Assembly (NCBI RefSeq): GCF_044751345.1
Contig: NZ_JBIWXY010000001.1
Coordinates: 1,612,001-1,676,000, forward strand
DNA length: 64,000 bases
Direction: 5' to 3'
DNA from: Methylobacillus methanolivorans
GTDB lineage: Bacteria > Pseudomonadota > Gammaproteobacteria > Burkholderiales > Methylophilaceae
In this document: piece by piece, positions 39,442-48,356 of the stretch
How the letters are laid out: every line of letters starts with the position of its first letter
Numbering within the stretch: the first letter of the stretch is position 1
The notes under the pieces: model-generated
Databases searched by the model: none
Told to the model about the DNA's origin: nothing
Seen by the model: the letters and a program-made list of their open reading frames with translations, nothing else
Position numbers and translations under genes: made by a program

Positions 39442-40476
39442 ATGACAATGCGCACTACTGATTTTGATTTTTTCTTACCTGACGAATTAATTGCCCAATT
39501 TCCAGCCAAGGAACGCAGAGGCAGCCGCCTACTTCATCTAGATGGCAATAGCGGAAAACTGGAAGACCGCCTGTTTCTCGACCTGCCTACATTGGTGCAA
39601 CCAGGTGACCTCTTCATTTTCAACGACACCCGTGTCATCAAGGCCAGACTGCATGGGGAAAAGCTCAGCGGCGGTAAAGTTGAAGTGCTCATTGAGCGCG
39701 TATTGGGCGAGTTTGAGGCACTAGCCCATGTCCGCGCCTCACGCTCCCCGAAACCGGGTAGCCTATTGCGCCTTGCCGATGCGTTTAATGTTGAAGTGAT
39801 TGGACGACAAGATGACTTGTTCCATTTGCGCATTACCGGTGAGACCCCTTTGCTCGACTTACTAGAGCAATATGGCAACCTACCCTTACCACCTTATATC
39901 ACGCACAATGCGGAAAGCACTGATGAGGAGCGCTACCAGACGGTCTATGCACGCGAACCCGGTGCAGTAGCCGCCCCAACAGCAGGCCTGCATTTTGACA
40001 ATGACATGCTGGAACACTTGAAACAACTCGGCATCAACATCGCTTATGTCACCCTGCATGTCGGTGCAGGTACGTTCCAGCCGGTTCGGGTAGATAACAT
40101 CAACGAGCACAAAATGCATAGTGAGCTTTATTCCGTGCCGCAAGCCACAGTGGACCTCATTGAGCAAACGCGCGCCCGTGGTGGAAAAGTCACTGCAGTA
40201 GGAACAACCGCATTGCGTGCCCTGGAAAGTGCTGCCCGCAGCGGAGCCTTGCTTGCAGGACAAGGCGACACCGACATCTTCATTACGCCCGGCTATCGCT
40301 TTCAGGTTGTCGAGCGCCTGCTCACCAACTTCCATTTACCTAAGAGTACCTTGTTGATGTTGGTTTCTGCATTTGCTGGGGTAGAGCACATTCGTCAGGC
40401 ATATGCCCATGCAGTAACTGCGCGTTATCGTTTTTTCAGCTATGGGGATGCCATGCTGATTGAACGACAGGACTAA
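39442..40476 (+). CDS. queA: S-adenosylmethionine:tRNA ribosyltransferase-isomerase QueA
   Basis: The 344-aa protein begins MRTTDFDFFLPDELIAQFPAKERRGSRLL and contains GDLFIFNDTRVIKARLHG, LPLPPYITHNAESTDEERYQTVYAREPGAVAAPTAGLHFD, and HVGAGTFQPVRV, all hallmarks of QueA. It transfers and rearranges the ribosyl group of S-adenosylmethionine onto preQ1-tRNA to give epoxyqueuosine. Two in-frame ATGs (39442 and 39448) are possible starts; neither has a strong ribosome site. No other queuosine genes are in view. It starts 27 bp from the divergent tRNA-Leu. Confidence 0.95.
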   Translation: MTMRTTDFDFFLPDELIAQFPAKERRGSRLLHLDGNSGKLEDRLFLDLPTLVQPGDLFIFNDTRVIKARLHGEKLSGGKVEVLIERVLGEFEALAHVRASRSPKPGSLLRLADAFNVEVIGRQDDLFHLRITGETPLLDLLEQYGNLPLPPYITHNAESTDEERYQTVYAREPGAVAAPTAGLHFDNDMLEHLKQLGINIAYVTLHVGAGTFQPVRVDNINEHKMHSELYSVPQATVDLIEQTRARGGKVTAVGTTALRALESAARSGALLAGQGDTDIFITPGYRFQVVERLLTNFHLPKSTLLMLVSAFAGVEHIRQAYAHAVTARYRFFSYGDAMLIERQD

Positions 40477-40499
40477 GGATAACAAGCTGGAGGACATTC

Positions 40500-40532
40500 A
40501 TGTCACATGAATGTCACGAATATGTCATAATG
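40500..40532 (+). promoter_or_regulatory. Tandem Pho boxes upstream of the phosphate transporter
   Basis: Three direct repeats ATGTCAC, ATGTCAC, ATGTCAT begin at 40500, 40511 and 40522, an exact 11-bp period that matches PhoB-binding half-sites (CTGTCAT-like 7-mers with 4-bp spacers). They lie 43-76 bp before the likely start codons, suggesting induction under phosphate starvation. Confidence 0.75.
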
Positions 40533-40542
40533 CACCAGCACA

Positions 40543-42186
40543 ATGCTGGCTCTTCCAGCGAAAACAAAATTCTTGATGAATACCAAAGCGTTACACTCAA
40601 GCAAATCAATTAGTAGTCGCCCAGAGCTGAGCAAAAAGCACAGCCTCATTACCCAAATCCTGTTTTTTGGCACCCTACTCGCTGGGCTATTGTTTACTGT
40701 TGCCAGCCTGAATCACGATGTCAGCAATACCGACTCATCGCCTACCACTTGGCTGCCCTTTATCCTGCTTGGGGTGGCACTACTGATTGCCTTGGGGTTC
40801 GAGTTCGTCAATGGTTTTCATGACACCGCCAATGCCGTTGCCACCGTCATCTATACGCACTCCCTGCCAGCCAATGTTGCTGTTGTCTGGTCTGGATTTT
40901 TCAACTTTCTCGGTGTCATGGCCTCCAGCGGGGCGGTGGCATTCGGCATCATCTCCCTGCTGCCGGTAGAGCTTATCCTGCAAGTCGGCTCTGCCGCTGG
41001 CTTCGCCATGGTGTTCTCATTGTTGATTGCGGCCATTTTATGGAACCTGGGCACATGGTTTCTTGGGTTGCCTGCTTCATCCTCACATACATTGATTGGC
41101 TCCATTATTGGTGTTGGCGTCGCCAACGCCCTCATGCATGGCCGCGATGGTACCAGCGGCGTAGATTGGGCGCAGGCCAGCAAGGTGGGCTATTCGCTAT
41201 TGCTCTCTCCCATGGTCGGCTTTATTGCAGCGGCGCTCGTGTTGTTGGCGCTACGCACTATCATCAAGAACCGTGAGTTGTTCCGCGAACCCAAAGGCAA
41301 TAAGCCGCCTCCAGCCTGGATCCGTGGCATCTTGATCTTGACCTGTACTGGCGTTTCGTTTGCACATGGCTCTAATGACGGACAAAAGGGCATGGGCCTC
41401 ATCATGCTGATCCTGGTAGGTACCGTTCCCATGGCATATGCTTTAAACCGCGCCATGCCTGCCGACCAGGCAATACAGTTTTCCGCAGTGGCCCAAGTTA
41501 CCCAGGCATCCTTGCAACAGATCGCCCCTGGTGCAGCACCAGCAAAACCGCTGGACACCCTGTCCACGTACATTCGCACCAAGGAAGTCACAGCAGAGCT
41601 CCTGCCAGCATTGGCCGCGGTGACTGGCAGTATTGGGCAGCAAGTCAAAGGCTACGGCAGCTTGGCCAAAGTCCCGGCAGATGCAGTTGCCAACGTGCGT
41701 AATGATATGTACCTGACTTCAGAAGCCATCCGCCTGATCGACAAAAACCCAGGAACCATACAACTGGATGCCGACACCAAGGCCAACCTCATGGCGTTCA
41801 AGAAGGAAATCGACAAGGCCACCAAATTCATCCCGCTGTGGGTGAAGATTGCGGTGGCCATCGCGCTTGGCCTGGGCACCATGGTGGGCTGGAAGCGCAT
41901 CGTGGTCACTGTGGGTGAGCGCATCGGCAAAACCCACCTGACTTACGCACAAGGTGCATCGGCAGAAACCGTCGCCATGCTCACCATCGGTGCTGCCGAT
42001 CTCTATGGCCTGCCGGTATCAACCACGCAAGTCCTGTCTTCTGGCGTGGCCGGCACCATGGCCGCAAATCGCTCTGGCCTGCAAATGGGCACCATCCGAA
42101 ACCTGCTGATGGCCTGGGTGCTGACCCTACCCATGGCGATGCTGCTTTCTGGCTCGCTTTACTGGCTGTTCTCGCAGTTCATTTAA
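40543..42186 (+). CDS. Inorganic phosphate transporter, PiT family
   Basis: A protein of up to 547 aa with about ten membrane helices and the duplicated PiT signature: GFEFVNGFHDTANAVATVIYTHSLPANVAV in the first half and GASAETVAMLTIGAADLYGLPVSTTQVLSSGVAGTM in the second. SGVSFAHGSNDGQKGMGLIML is the second sodium/proton motif. The long central loop (about 300-430) is typical of PitA-like proteins. The start is ATG 40543 or, more in keeping with homologues, ATG 40576. PiT carriers move phosphate as a metal complex and are usually constitutive; the tandem Pho boxes upstream suggest phosphate control here. Confidence 0.9.
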   Translation: MLALPAKTKFLMNTKALHSSKSISSRPELSKKHSLITQILFFGTLLAGLLFTVASLNHDVSNTDSSPTTWLPFILLGVALLIALGFEFVNGFHDTANAVATVIYTHSLPANVAVVWSGFFNFLGVMASSGAVAFGIISLLPVELILQVGSAAGFAMVFSLLIAAILWNLGTWFLGLPASSSHTLIGSIIGVGVANALMHGRDGTSGVDWAQASKVGYSLLLSPMVGFIAAALVLLALRTIIKNRELFREPKGNKPPPAWIRGILILTCTGVSFAHGSNDGQKGMGLIMLILVGTVPMAYALNRAMPADQAIQFSAVAQVTQASLQQIAPGAAPAKPLDTLSTYIRTKEVTAELLPALAAVTGSIGQQVKGYGSLAKVPADAVANVRNDMYLTSEAIRLIDKNPGTIQLDADTKANLMAFKKEIDKATKFIPLWVKIAVAIALGLGTMVGWKRIVVTVGERIGKTHLTYAQGASAETVAMLTIGAADLYGLPVSTTQVLSSGVAGTMAANRSGLQMGTIRNLLMAWVLTLPMAMLLSGSLYWLFSQFI

Positions 42187-42198
42187 TCCACCACCAAC

Positions 42199-43314
42199 TC
42201 AGCTGTTTTTCATATCCCAACCAAGCTGCCCGGCTATCCAGCAGGCAGCTTGCTGATTGCCCTGTGGCTGCACAGGTGCTGGCTTAGGCGCGTCAAGCAT
42301 CGACAACATTTCACTAGCAAAATCACCGCTCGACAACTGGTTTTCAGCCACCTGCTGGCAACACCCATGCTGTTGCAACCATGTAATCAGGCACTCCTGC
42401 TCCGGCCAGCCATCGCGCGGCACATAAAGCACCGGCACACCATGGCAGGCAGCTTCCACAAACGTGCCATAGCCAGGCTTGGTCAATACTAGGTCGCTAC
42501 TCGCCAGCAAGCTGGAGAAATGCAGCTGCAAGGGTTCTTGCGCATGAAAATCAGCGCGCTCCACACCTTGCATCCAAGCCTGAGGCAATAGCCAATGCAC
42601 ATCTGGCAAGCATGGAAACCGAGCGGGATTAATCTGTGTATTGATACCCCCCATGCCCACTAGCACCAACTTTGTCGAAACACCGCCCTGCACGTCGAGA
42701 CGATCAAGGATGACTGCTCGCTGCGACTGCGCCATATCTGCCACTGGCCCCACCGCATGGCACGCCAACCAAGGCATCTGCATGGCAGGTGTGATGCGCA
42801 GAAAACCACGAGCACTCTCGTAAGCCTGACGAATCTGGCGCTGTACATGGTTGAGTGCTGGCACATCAGCATAATGCAGAAGAATATCGGCCCAATTCAG
42901 CGAGCACATCGCCAGAGAGGGCAAGCCCAGTATGGACGCTGCCGCAAGTGGCAAGTAAGCCACATTACAAAACACAGCATCGGCATGTTGTGCGGCGATC
43001 CACGCGGCTTCGTCTGCCACCCTCGCTTGCCAATTCGCATGAAAATCAAGATAAGCCGTCACGCTGGCGGCGACATCAACCTCCAAGGCAGAACGCATCA
43101 ACATGCCAAAATCCGCCTGTCGTTGCACATACGAGAATGGCACGTGAATGCGCGATCGTAGAAACGCCTCGCTCACTGCGCTGGCAACTACCAAGTCGAG
43201 CTGGGTATATTCCTGCGCCAATTGATTGAGCACAGGCGCAATTTGCGCCACATGCCCGAAGCCATGACCAGAGATATACACCAGCAGACGTTGCCTGCGA
43301 GATACAGCCATCAT
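42199..43314 (-). CDS. Glycosyltransferase-like protein (GT-B fold, MurG/UGT-like)
   Basis: The 371-aa protein starts RLLVYISGHGFGHVAQIAPVLNQL, the N-terminal motif of GT-B enzymes resembling MurG and the N-terminal domain of L-arabinokinase. The C-terminal half has SSLLASSDLVLTKPGYGTFVEAACHGVPVLYVPRDGWPEQECL, the sugar-nucleotide-binding block. The acceptor and donor are unknown. It is followed on the same strand, in transcription order, by no close gene; the lytic transglycosylase stop is 5 bp before its start, so it is likely the last gene of a proS-transglycosylase-glycosyltransferase operon. Confidence 0.75.
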   Translation of the reverse strand: MMAVSRRQRLLVYISGHGFGHVAQIAPVLNQLAQEYTQLDLVVASAVSEAFLRSRIHVPFSYVQRQADFGMLMRSALEVDVAASVTAYLDFHANWQARVADEAAWIAAQHADAVFCNVAYLPLAAASILGLPSLAMCSLNWADILLHYADVPALNHVQRQIRQAYESARGFLRITPAMQMPWLACHAVGPVADMAQSQRAVILDRLDVQGGVSTKLVLVGMGGINTQINPARFPCLPDVHWLLPQAWMQGVERADFHAQEPLQLHFSSLLASSDLVLTKPGYGTFVEAACHGVPVLYVPRDGWPEQECLITWLQQHGCCQQVAENQLSSGDFASEMLSMLDAPKPAPVQPQGNQQAACWIAGQLGWDMKNS

Positions 43315-43319
43315 TGGGA

Positions 43320-43949
43320 CTAATTGAGTGCTGTTGCCGTGACCGTCACAACAGCGGAGGGATGATACGTCCAGGATTTTCGCCAGGCATTGACGACGAG
43401 ATTAGGGTACTCCGGCTTACCTAGGCTGCCGTTATAGCGGCCCAAGGCACGATATAAATCGCCTTTTTCAATATCCAGGTAATGTCGCAGGATGGTGCAA
43501 CCATAACGAAGGTTGAGTCGCATATGGAACAGGTTATGCTCACTTGCACCAATCGCCTTGACCCAAAATGGCATCACCTGCATATAGCCACGCGCACCTA
43601 CAGACGACACGGCATATTTATTGAAAGCACTTTCGACATGAATCAAGGCCAGGACAAGCTGCGGATCCAGCCCGGCACGCGTTGCTTCATAATGTACGGT
43701 ACGCAAGAAATCTTCGCGCATCTGCACATCAGGGATACGCTTCTGCAGCCGCCCAGACATCGTCTGCAACCAGGCCAAGCCCTCATCCGGGCTGGCAAAT
43801 ACTAGTCTCGGGGCAGCACTGTCACTGATAGAGCGCTGCATCAAGGAGCGCACGCTGTTGGCAAGAGGCTCTTCCCTCTGTGCACCAGCATGCGCAAGCA
43901 CACTGATACATAACAGGCTGGCTGACAAAAGTAAGCCAGCCCAACGCAT
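43320..43949 (-). CDS. Lytic transglycosylase, SLT family
   Basis: The 209-aa protein has a signal peptide (MRWAGLLLSASLLCISVLAHAGA) and an SLT domain. The catalytic Glu is in ALIHVESAFNKYAVSSVGARGYMQVMPFWVKAIG, and the C-terminal YRALGRYNGSLGKPEYPNLVVNAW is the usual GRYNGS block. It cleaves the peptidoglycan glycan strand with formation of 1,6-anhydromuramic ends. Its ATG overlaps the proS stop codon (TAATG), so the two genes are translationally coupled. It is short for the family, with just enough for one catalytic domain. Confidence 0.9.
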   Translation of the reverse strand: MRWAGLLLSASLLCISVLAHAGAQREEPLANSVRSLMQRSISDSAAPRLVFASPDEGLAWLQTMSGRLQKRIPDVQMREDFLRTVHYEATRAGLDPQLVLALIHVESAFNKYAVSSVGARGYMQVMPFWVKAIGASEHNLFHMRLNLRYGCTILRHYLDIEKGDLYRALGRYNGSLGKPEYPNLVVNAWRKSWTYHPSAVVTVTATALN

Positions 43950-45670
43950 TACAGCGCCTGCCTGATGACAGAGACAATATTGGCCAAGGCGACAGTCTCG
44001 GCGCTAGAAGCCGTACGCGGCTGGTATTCGACCTGACCTTCTTTCAGGCCGCGATCACCGATGACGATACGGTGGGGAATACCGATCAGCTCCAGGTCGG
44101 CAAACATGACGCCAGGGCGCTCACCACGATCATCCAGCAGCACATCAATCCCTGCAGCTGTCAGTTCGTCATAGAGTGCATGAGCGGCAGATTGCACGGC
44201 CTCGCTCTTGTCATAACCGATAGGTGCAATGGCAACGGCAAAAGGCGCCATGGCAGGCGGGAAGATAATGCCGCGCTCGTCATTGCCCTGCTCAATGGCG
44301 GCACCCACAATGCGCGAAACACCGATACCGTAGCAACCCATTTCCATGACCTGTTTCTGGCCGTTTTCATCCAGATAGGTCGCCTCCATGGCTGCCGCAT
44401 ATTTAGTGCGCAACTGGAAGATATGCCCGACTTCGATACCACGACAAAGGCTGATCACACCATTACCATCGGGGCTGGGATCACCTGCGACCACATTGCG
44501 AATATCAGCCACAGCCACAGGCTCTGGCAAATCACGACCGAAATTCACACCCGCCAGGTGGAACTTGGGTTTGTTCGCGCCACAGACAAAATCACTCATG
44601 ACAGCAACACTACGATCCGCCACCACCTTGACCTGATCAGACACACCCACTGGGCCAATGAAGCCAGGTGGGCAATTCAGGGCATCGCGAATCTCCTGCT
44701 CGCTAGCGAAGCGGAAGGTGGCCAAACCAGGCACCTTGGCTGCCTTGATTTCATTCAATGCATGGTCGCCACGCAACAGCAGCAAGTAAAACTGCGTGTT
44801 GCCTGCTTCATCAGTCGCCACCACGGCGATCGACTTCACCGTTTGCTGTAGCGTGATGCCCAGCAAGGCCGCCACATCTTCACAGCTGGTCTGCTTGGGA
44901 GTATCCACCTCGCGCATGGTTTCATTGGCTGCACCACGCGCAGCCACAGGGGCCAATGCCTCAGCCAACTCGACGTTAGCGGCAAAATCCGAGCTCTCGG
45001 AATACGCCAGCGCATCCTCACCAGAATCAGCCAACACATGGAACTCATGCGAACCATCTCCACCGATCGCACCGGTATCAGCACGCACCGCACGGAACTT
45101 CAAGCCCAAGCGATTAAAAACATTGCTGTACGCTTGGTACATGGTTTCGTAGGTATCTTGCAGCGACTCGAGGCTAGTATGGAAGGAATAGGCATCCTTC
45201 ATGACAAATTCTCGCGCACGCATCACGCCAAACCGTGGGCGGATTTCGTCGCGGAACTTGGTCTGAACTTGATAGAAATTCAGCGGCAATTGCTTGTAGG
45301 AGCGAATCTCGCGGCGCGCAATATCCGTGATCACTTCTTCATGGGTAGGGCCAAAGCAAAAATCACGCTCATGACGATCACGGATTTTCAGCATTTGTGG
45401 GCCAAATACCGCCCAACGGCCCGTTTCTTCCCACAACTCCTTAGGCTGTACAGCCGGCATGAGCAACTCCAGTGCTCCCGCACGATTCATTTCCTCGCGC
45501 ACAACCGCCTCAACCTTGCGCAATACACGCAGACCCAAAGGCATCCAGCTATACAAGCCTGAGCCCAAGCGCTTGATCATGCCGGCACGCAGCATAAGCT
45601 TATGGCTAGGAAGCTCTGCCTCTTGCGGTGCTTCTTTTTGTGTTGCTATGAAAAACTGTGACGCTCGCAT
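43949..45670 (-). CDS. proS: Prolyl-tRNA synthetase
   Basis: The 573-aa protein is a full-length bacterial-type (editing) ProRS: MRASQFFIATQKEAPQEAELPSHKLMLRAGMIKRLGSGLYSWMPLG at the start, class II motif 2 FRDEIRPRFGVMRAREFVMKDAYSFH, the INS editing domain between about 225 and 400, motif 3 CYGIGVSRIVGAAIEQ and a C-terminal anticodon-binding domain with LLDDRGERPGVMFADLELIGIPHRIVIGDRG. It charges tRNA-Pro. It is the first gene of an apparent operon with the lytic transglycosylase and the glycosyltransferase. Confidence 0.97.
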   Translation of the reverse strand: MRASQFFIATQKEAPQEAELPSHKLMLRAGMIKRLGSGLYSWMPLGLRVLRKVEAVVREEMNRAGALELLMPAVQPKELWEETGRWAVFGPQMLKIRDRHERDFCFGPTHEEVITDIARREIRSYKQLPLNFYQVQTKFRDEIRPRFGVMRAREFVMKDAYSFHTSLESLQDTYETMYQAYSNVFNRLGLKFRAVRADTGAIGGDGSHEFHVLADSGEDALAYSESSDFAANVELAEALAPVAARGAANETMREVDTPKQTSCEDVAALLGITLQQTVKSIAVVATDEAGNTQFYLLLLRGDHALNEIKAAKVPGLATFRFASEQEIRDALNCPPGFIGPVGVSDQVKVVADRSVAVMSDFVCGANKPKFHLAGVNFGRDLPEPVAVADIRNVVAGDPSPDGNGVISLCRGIEVGHIFQLRTKYAAAMEATYLDENGQKQVMEMGCYGIGVSRIVGAAIEQGNDERGIIFPPAMAPFAVAIAPIGYDKSEAVQSAAHALYDELTAAGIDVLLDDRGERPGVMFADLELIGIPHRIVIGDRGLKEGQVEYQPRTASSAETVALANIVSVIRQAL

Positions 45671-45747
45671 GTAATTGCTTCTTCAAAATTTCGGATGCTG
45701 CGAATTCTATCGGGAAACGTGCGCCGCGTCAGCCGCCATGCATGACT

Positions 45748-46155
45748 TCAAGCGACAGCTGCAGTCTTTTCGACCAAGCTATATAGCTTATCCCTTAAAG
45801 GCACGAACTCCGGATCAAGGTCGACCACATAATAATTCGCAGTCTGGCCAAAGCTGAGATTCACGGCATAGCCAAGCGCAATGGAGCGCGCCGGGAAAGG
45901 ACCGCGCGCAATGATGCCACGCGTCAGGCTACCAGATACCAACACCACGCGAGACTGCGGGGGAATATCGCCATATTGCGTTGATTGTGAAGACGGGATG
46001 AGATCGACAAACTGGTGGAACTGCTTTTCAGCATTGTCAGTAACGGGACCATCCACGCGGTCCAGGTACTCTTCGATCACAGCCTGGTCTTCGTCTTCGT
46101 AAACGCCGACCAGCCTCATTCCCTTGATGACACTACCTCTAAATAAGGCTTTCAT
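45748..46155 (-). CDS. Hypothetical protein, 135 aa
   Basis: The frame starts at ATG 46155 with AAAGGCAATAAA upstream. No family is recognised. The protein is soluble, with a central strand-rich part (SRVVLVSGSLTRGIIARGPFPARSIALGYAVNLSFGQTANYYVVDLDPEF) and no signal peptide. A GSLTRGIIARGPFPARSIALGYAV-type pattern may form a small beta domain. It lies 77 bp upstream of proS on the same strand. Base composition matches the neighbours, so there is no sign of recent transfer. Confidence 0.65.
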   Translation of the reverse strand: MKALFRGSVIKGMRLVGVYEDEDQAVIEEYLDRVDGPVTDNAEKQFHQFVDLIPSSQSTQYGDIPPQSRVVLVSGSLTRGIIARGPFPARSIALGYAVNLSFGQTANYYVVDLDPEFVPLRDKLYSLVEKTAAVA

Positions 46156-46403
46156 TTTATTGCCTTTCTATGGATGGTATCCATTTAATATATCGGCATG
46201 CCACTGCAAAAACTGAAGACAGCATGCTGGCGCTCTCGACTTTTGGTCTTGATCCGCCCATTCCCACCAACCCACAGCACTTTTACTATCTGCTGTTTTT
46301 TGATGGGTACTCACCACAATCACAAGAAACTGTTATACCCTTATTGCCGCATGACTATTGCATGTACGCACCAATAACATTGAAAGATTGACGCCGTACC
46401 GCT

Positions 46404-46934
46404 ATGACAACACTTACCTCATCTGAATGGGCCGCTTGGACTCAGGCTATCGGCTCCGTCATTGCCATTTTCGCTGCCATCGGCATTTCTGCCTGGCAAA
46501 ACTATGTGGATACTCGGCGCCGCAGCATGGAGCAACGCGGCTACTCCAAACGGCTGATGTCAGTGACCCACAAACTTGCCTATGATATTTATTTGACACT
46601 GCACAGCATCGAACAGTTGCGCAGCAATCCTTTAAAAAACGAAACCCGGCAGATGCGTGACTTCAACCGCAGCAAGCTAGGACGCCTTGAGCAAGCACTG
46701 CATGCGATTCCACTGCACAACCTCGGCACCATTACCGCCGTTGAGCAGGTCATGATCATCTTCTCGCAAATCGAGGCCGCAAACAACCTGCTTGCGCCAG
46801 AGCCTGCGGATATGAAGCACCATATCGACCATGTACCATGCAGCGAGATTTATGGGCGCTCATGGCGCCCGATTGTGGAAGCCTGCCGTGTTGCCAGCTA
46901 TACACTGCGCGGCGAAGTGCTCAACTACACCTAA
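46404..46934 (+). CDS. Hypothetical protein with one N-terminal membrane helix, 176 aa
   Basis: The protein starts MTTLTSSEWAAWTQAIGSVIAIFAAIGISAWQNYVDTRRR: a single membrane helix (about 13-32) followed by basic residues, which places the remaining helical part in the cytoplasm. The rest is predicted mostly alpha-helical. The WAAWTQAIGSVIAIFAAIGISAWQ pattern is common in small proteins of unknown function. It is a single-gene unit with its own terminator and is divergent from the 135-aa gene. No function is proposed. Confidence 0.7.
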   Translation: MTTLTSSEWAAWTQAIGSVIAIFAAIGISAWQNYVDTRRRSMEQRGYSKRLMSVTHKLAYDIYLTLHSIEQLRSNPLKNETRQMRDFNRSKLGRLEQALHAIPLHNLGTITAVEQVMIIFSQIEAANNLLAPEPADMKHHIDHVPCSEIYGRSWRPIVEACRVASYTLRGEVLNYT

Positions 46935-46941
46935 GCTACTT

Positions 46942-46979
46942 AATAAGCCTATCGTGCCTTACAGGACGATAGGCTTATT
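46942..46979. terminator. Bidirectional terminator between the 176-aa gene and TPM gene
   Basis: AATAAGCCTATCGT (46942-46955) pairs with ACGATAGGCTTATT (46966-46979), a 14-bp stem. It overlaps the last codons of the convergent TPM-domain gene. Confidence 0.8.
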
Positions 46980-47468
46980 GGGCAATTCGTTCTTGTCGTC
47001 TGCCGTAGCGGGAAAATGCTGCTGCAATGACTTGCCGATTTCGGCAATGCCATACAAGACACCTTCCTCAAACTGTCCTTGGCGGAACTTCTCCTGCATC
47101 ACCTTGATAATGCAGTCCCAACCATGTTGGCCGAGATGACGATTGATTCCACGGTCAGCCAGTATTTCGACATCATGGTCTGCCATCAGCAAATAGATCA
47201 ATACACCATTGTTTTGCTCGGTATCCCAGATACCGAATTGTGAAAACAACTGAATGGCACGATGGCGTGGGGTAACACCGCGCAATATCGCCAAGGGATG
47301 CAAATCGCCCTCCACGACAAAACGGATTTCACCATCATGGGTTTTCTCGCTGGCAGTGATCGCCTGCTCGATACGGTGCAATGCAGCCTTGGAGAAATGC
47401 CGACGCACATGCCAGGGAGTGCTGAAAATATGCGCAAGCAAGCGCAGGAATGTATGACGCTTCTTCAT
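46959..47468 (-). CDS. TPM-domain protein, cytoplasmic type
   Basis: The 169-aa protein carries a TPM domain without a signal peptide: LHRIEQAITASEKTHDGEIRFVVEGDLHPLAIL, then FSQFGIWDTEQNNGVLIYLLMADHDVEILADRGINRHLGQHGWDCIIKVMQEKFRQGQFEEGVLYGIAEIG. TPM domains occur in envelope-associated proteins with acid-phosphatase-like or chaperone-like roles. It starts 3 bp after the YgcG-like gene, which encodes a second TPM protein, and is the last gene of a lemA-ygcG-TPM operon. The combination of LemA and two TPM proteins recurs in proteobacteria, but its function is not settled. Confidence 0.85.
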   Translation of the reverse strand: MKKRHTFLRLLAHIFSTPWHVRRHFSKAALHRIEQAITASEKTHDGEIRFVVEGDLHPLAILRGVTPRHRAIQLFSQFGIWDTEQNNGVLIYLLMADHDVEILADRGINRHLGQHGWDCIIKVMQEKFRQGQFEEGVLYGIAEIGKSLQQHFPATADDKNELPNKPIVL

Positions 47469-47471
47469 GCT

Positions 47472-48338
47472 TTACCAGTCGCCAGAGGCGCCTCCTCCTC
47501 CAAAACCACCGCCACCGCCGGAGAATCCGCCACCACCCCAGCCGCCGCGTCCGCCGCCAAAGCCACCCCCACCGATAGGAATCCCGCCCATGGCCGAGCC
47601 AACCATGGTAATAAAAAACGCCACAAAACCTAATGCAGCGGCAAACAACAGGCCGCCGCCAAACAACATGACAGCGCCACCAATCAAGCTGCCATTAATG
47701 GCACTGCCGAGGAAATTGCCAAAGATGGCACGCAACACGCCACCCACGATCAAGCCACCGAACAAAAGCAAAGGCAGCATCTCACCGAAACCTGCTTCAC
47801 CTTGACCTCCCTTGCGCGGCGGTGGTGCCGGCAAGCCCTCGCCAGCAATCAGCCGCGTGAGATAGCCAACAGCTGCATCAATGCCACCATAAAAGTTACC
47901 CTGGCGAAATGCAGGCGCCATCACATCGGAGACGATGCGCTTGGCAATCACATCGGGAATTGCGCCTTCAAGGCCATAACCGACCTCGATGCGCATCTTG
48001 CGATCGTCCTTGGCCACCAGTACCAGCACGCCATCATCGACCTTGCCACGACCCAGCTTCCACGCCTCTACCACGCGCAGGGAATATTGCTCGATTACCT
48101 CCGGTGCCGTGGTTGGCACCAGGAGGATGGCAATCTGGCTACCTTTTTCCTGCTCGAATTGTGCAAGCTTGGTTTCCAGCGCGGCCTGCTCCTGCTGGCT
48201 CAAGGTAGCAGTGAGGTCAGTCACCCTTGCCGTCAGCTGCGGCACCGCCACTTCATCAGCATGAGCCAGGCTGGCGAATGCCAGCCATAGCATCATCAAG
48301 GGCGCCAGCCACCTAGTGTATGTATGTTGATTTAACAC
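47472..48338 (-). CDS. YgcG-type TPM-domain membrane protein with glycine-rich tail
   Basis: The 288-aa protein has a signal peptide (about residues 1-28, ending AHADE) and a TPM domain (VTDLTATLSQQEQAALETKLAQFEQEKGSQIAILLVPTTAPEVIEQYSLRVVEAWKLGRGKVDDGVLVLVAKDDRKMRIEVGYGLEGAIPDVIAKRI). Two membrane helices follow (about 190-250), then a tail made largely of Gly-Gly-Phe/Gly-Gly-Trp repeats that ends GGASGDW. The architecture is that of YgcG. It lies 18 bp after lemA and 3 bp before the second TPM gene. The likely start is GTG 48338. Confidence 0.88.
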   Translation of the reverse strand: MLNQHTYTRWLAPLMMLWLAFASLAHADEVAVPQLTARVTDLTATLSQQEQAALETKLAQFEQEKGSQIAILLVPTTAPEVIEQYSLRVVEAWKLGRGKVDDGVLVLVAKDDRKMRIEVGYGLEGAIPDVIAKRIVSDVMAPAFRQGNFYGGIDAAVGYLTRLIAGEGLPAPPPRKGGQGEAGFGEMLPLLLFGGLIVGGVLRAIFGNFLGSAINGSLIGGAVMLFGGGLLFAAALGFVAFFITMVGSAMGGIPIGGGGFGGGRGGWGGGGFSGGGGGFGGGGASGDW

Positions 48339-48356
48339 AACCCAACCAACGCCCTG

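Noticed and set aside
46170..46391. 73-codon plus-strand frame before the 176-aa gene
   Set aside because: No ribosome site, no recognisable motif and an odd composition; it lies in the leader of the next gene. It could be a short peptide but there is no support.
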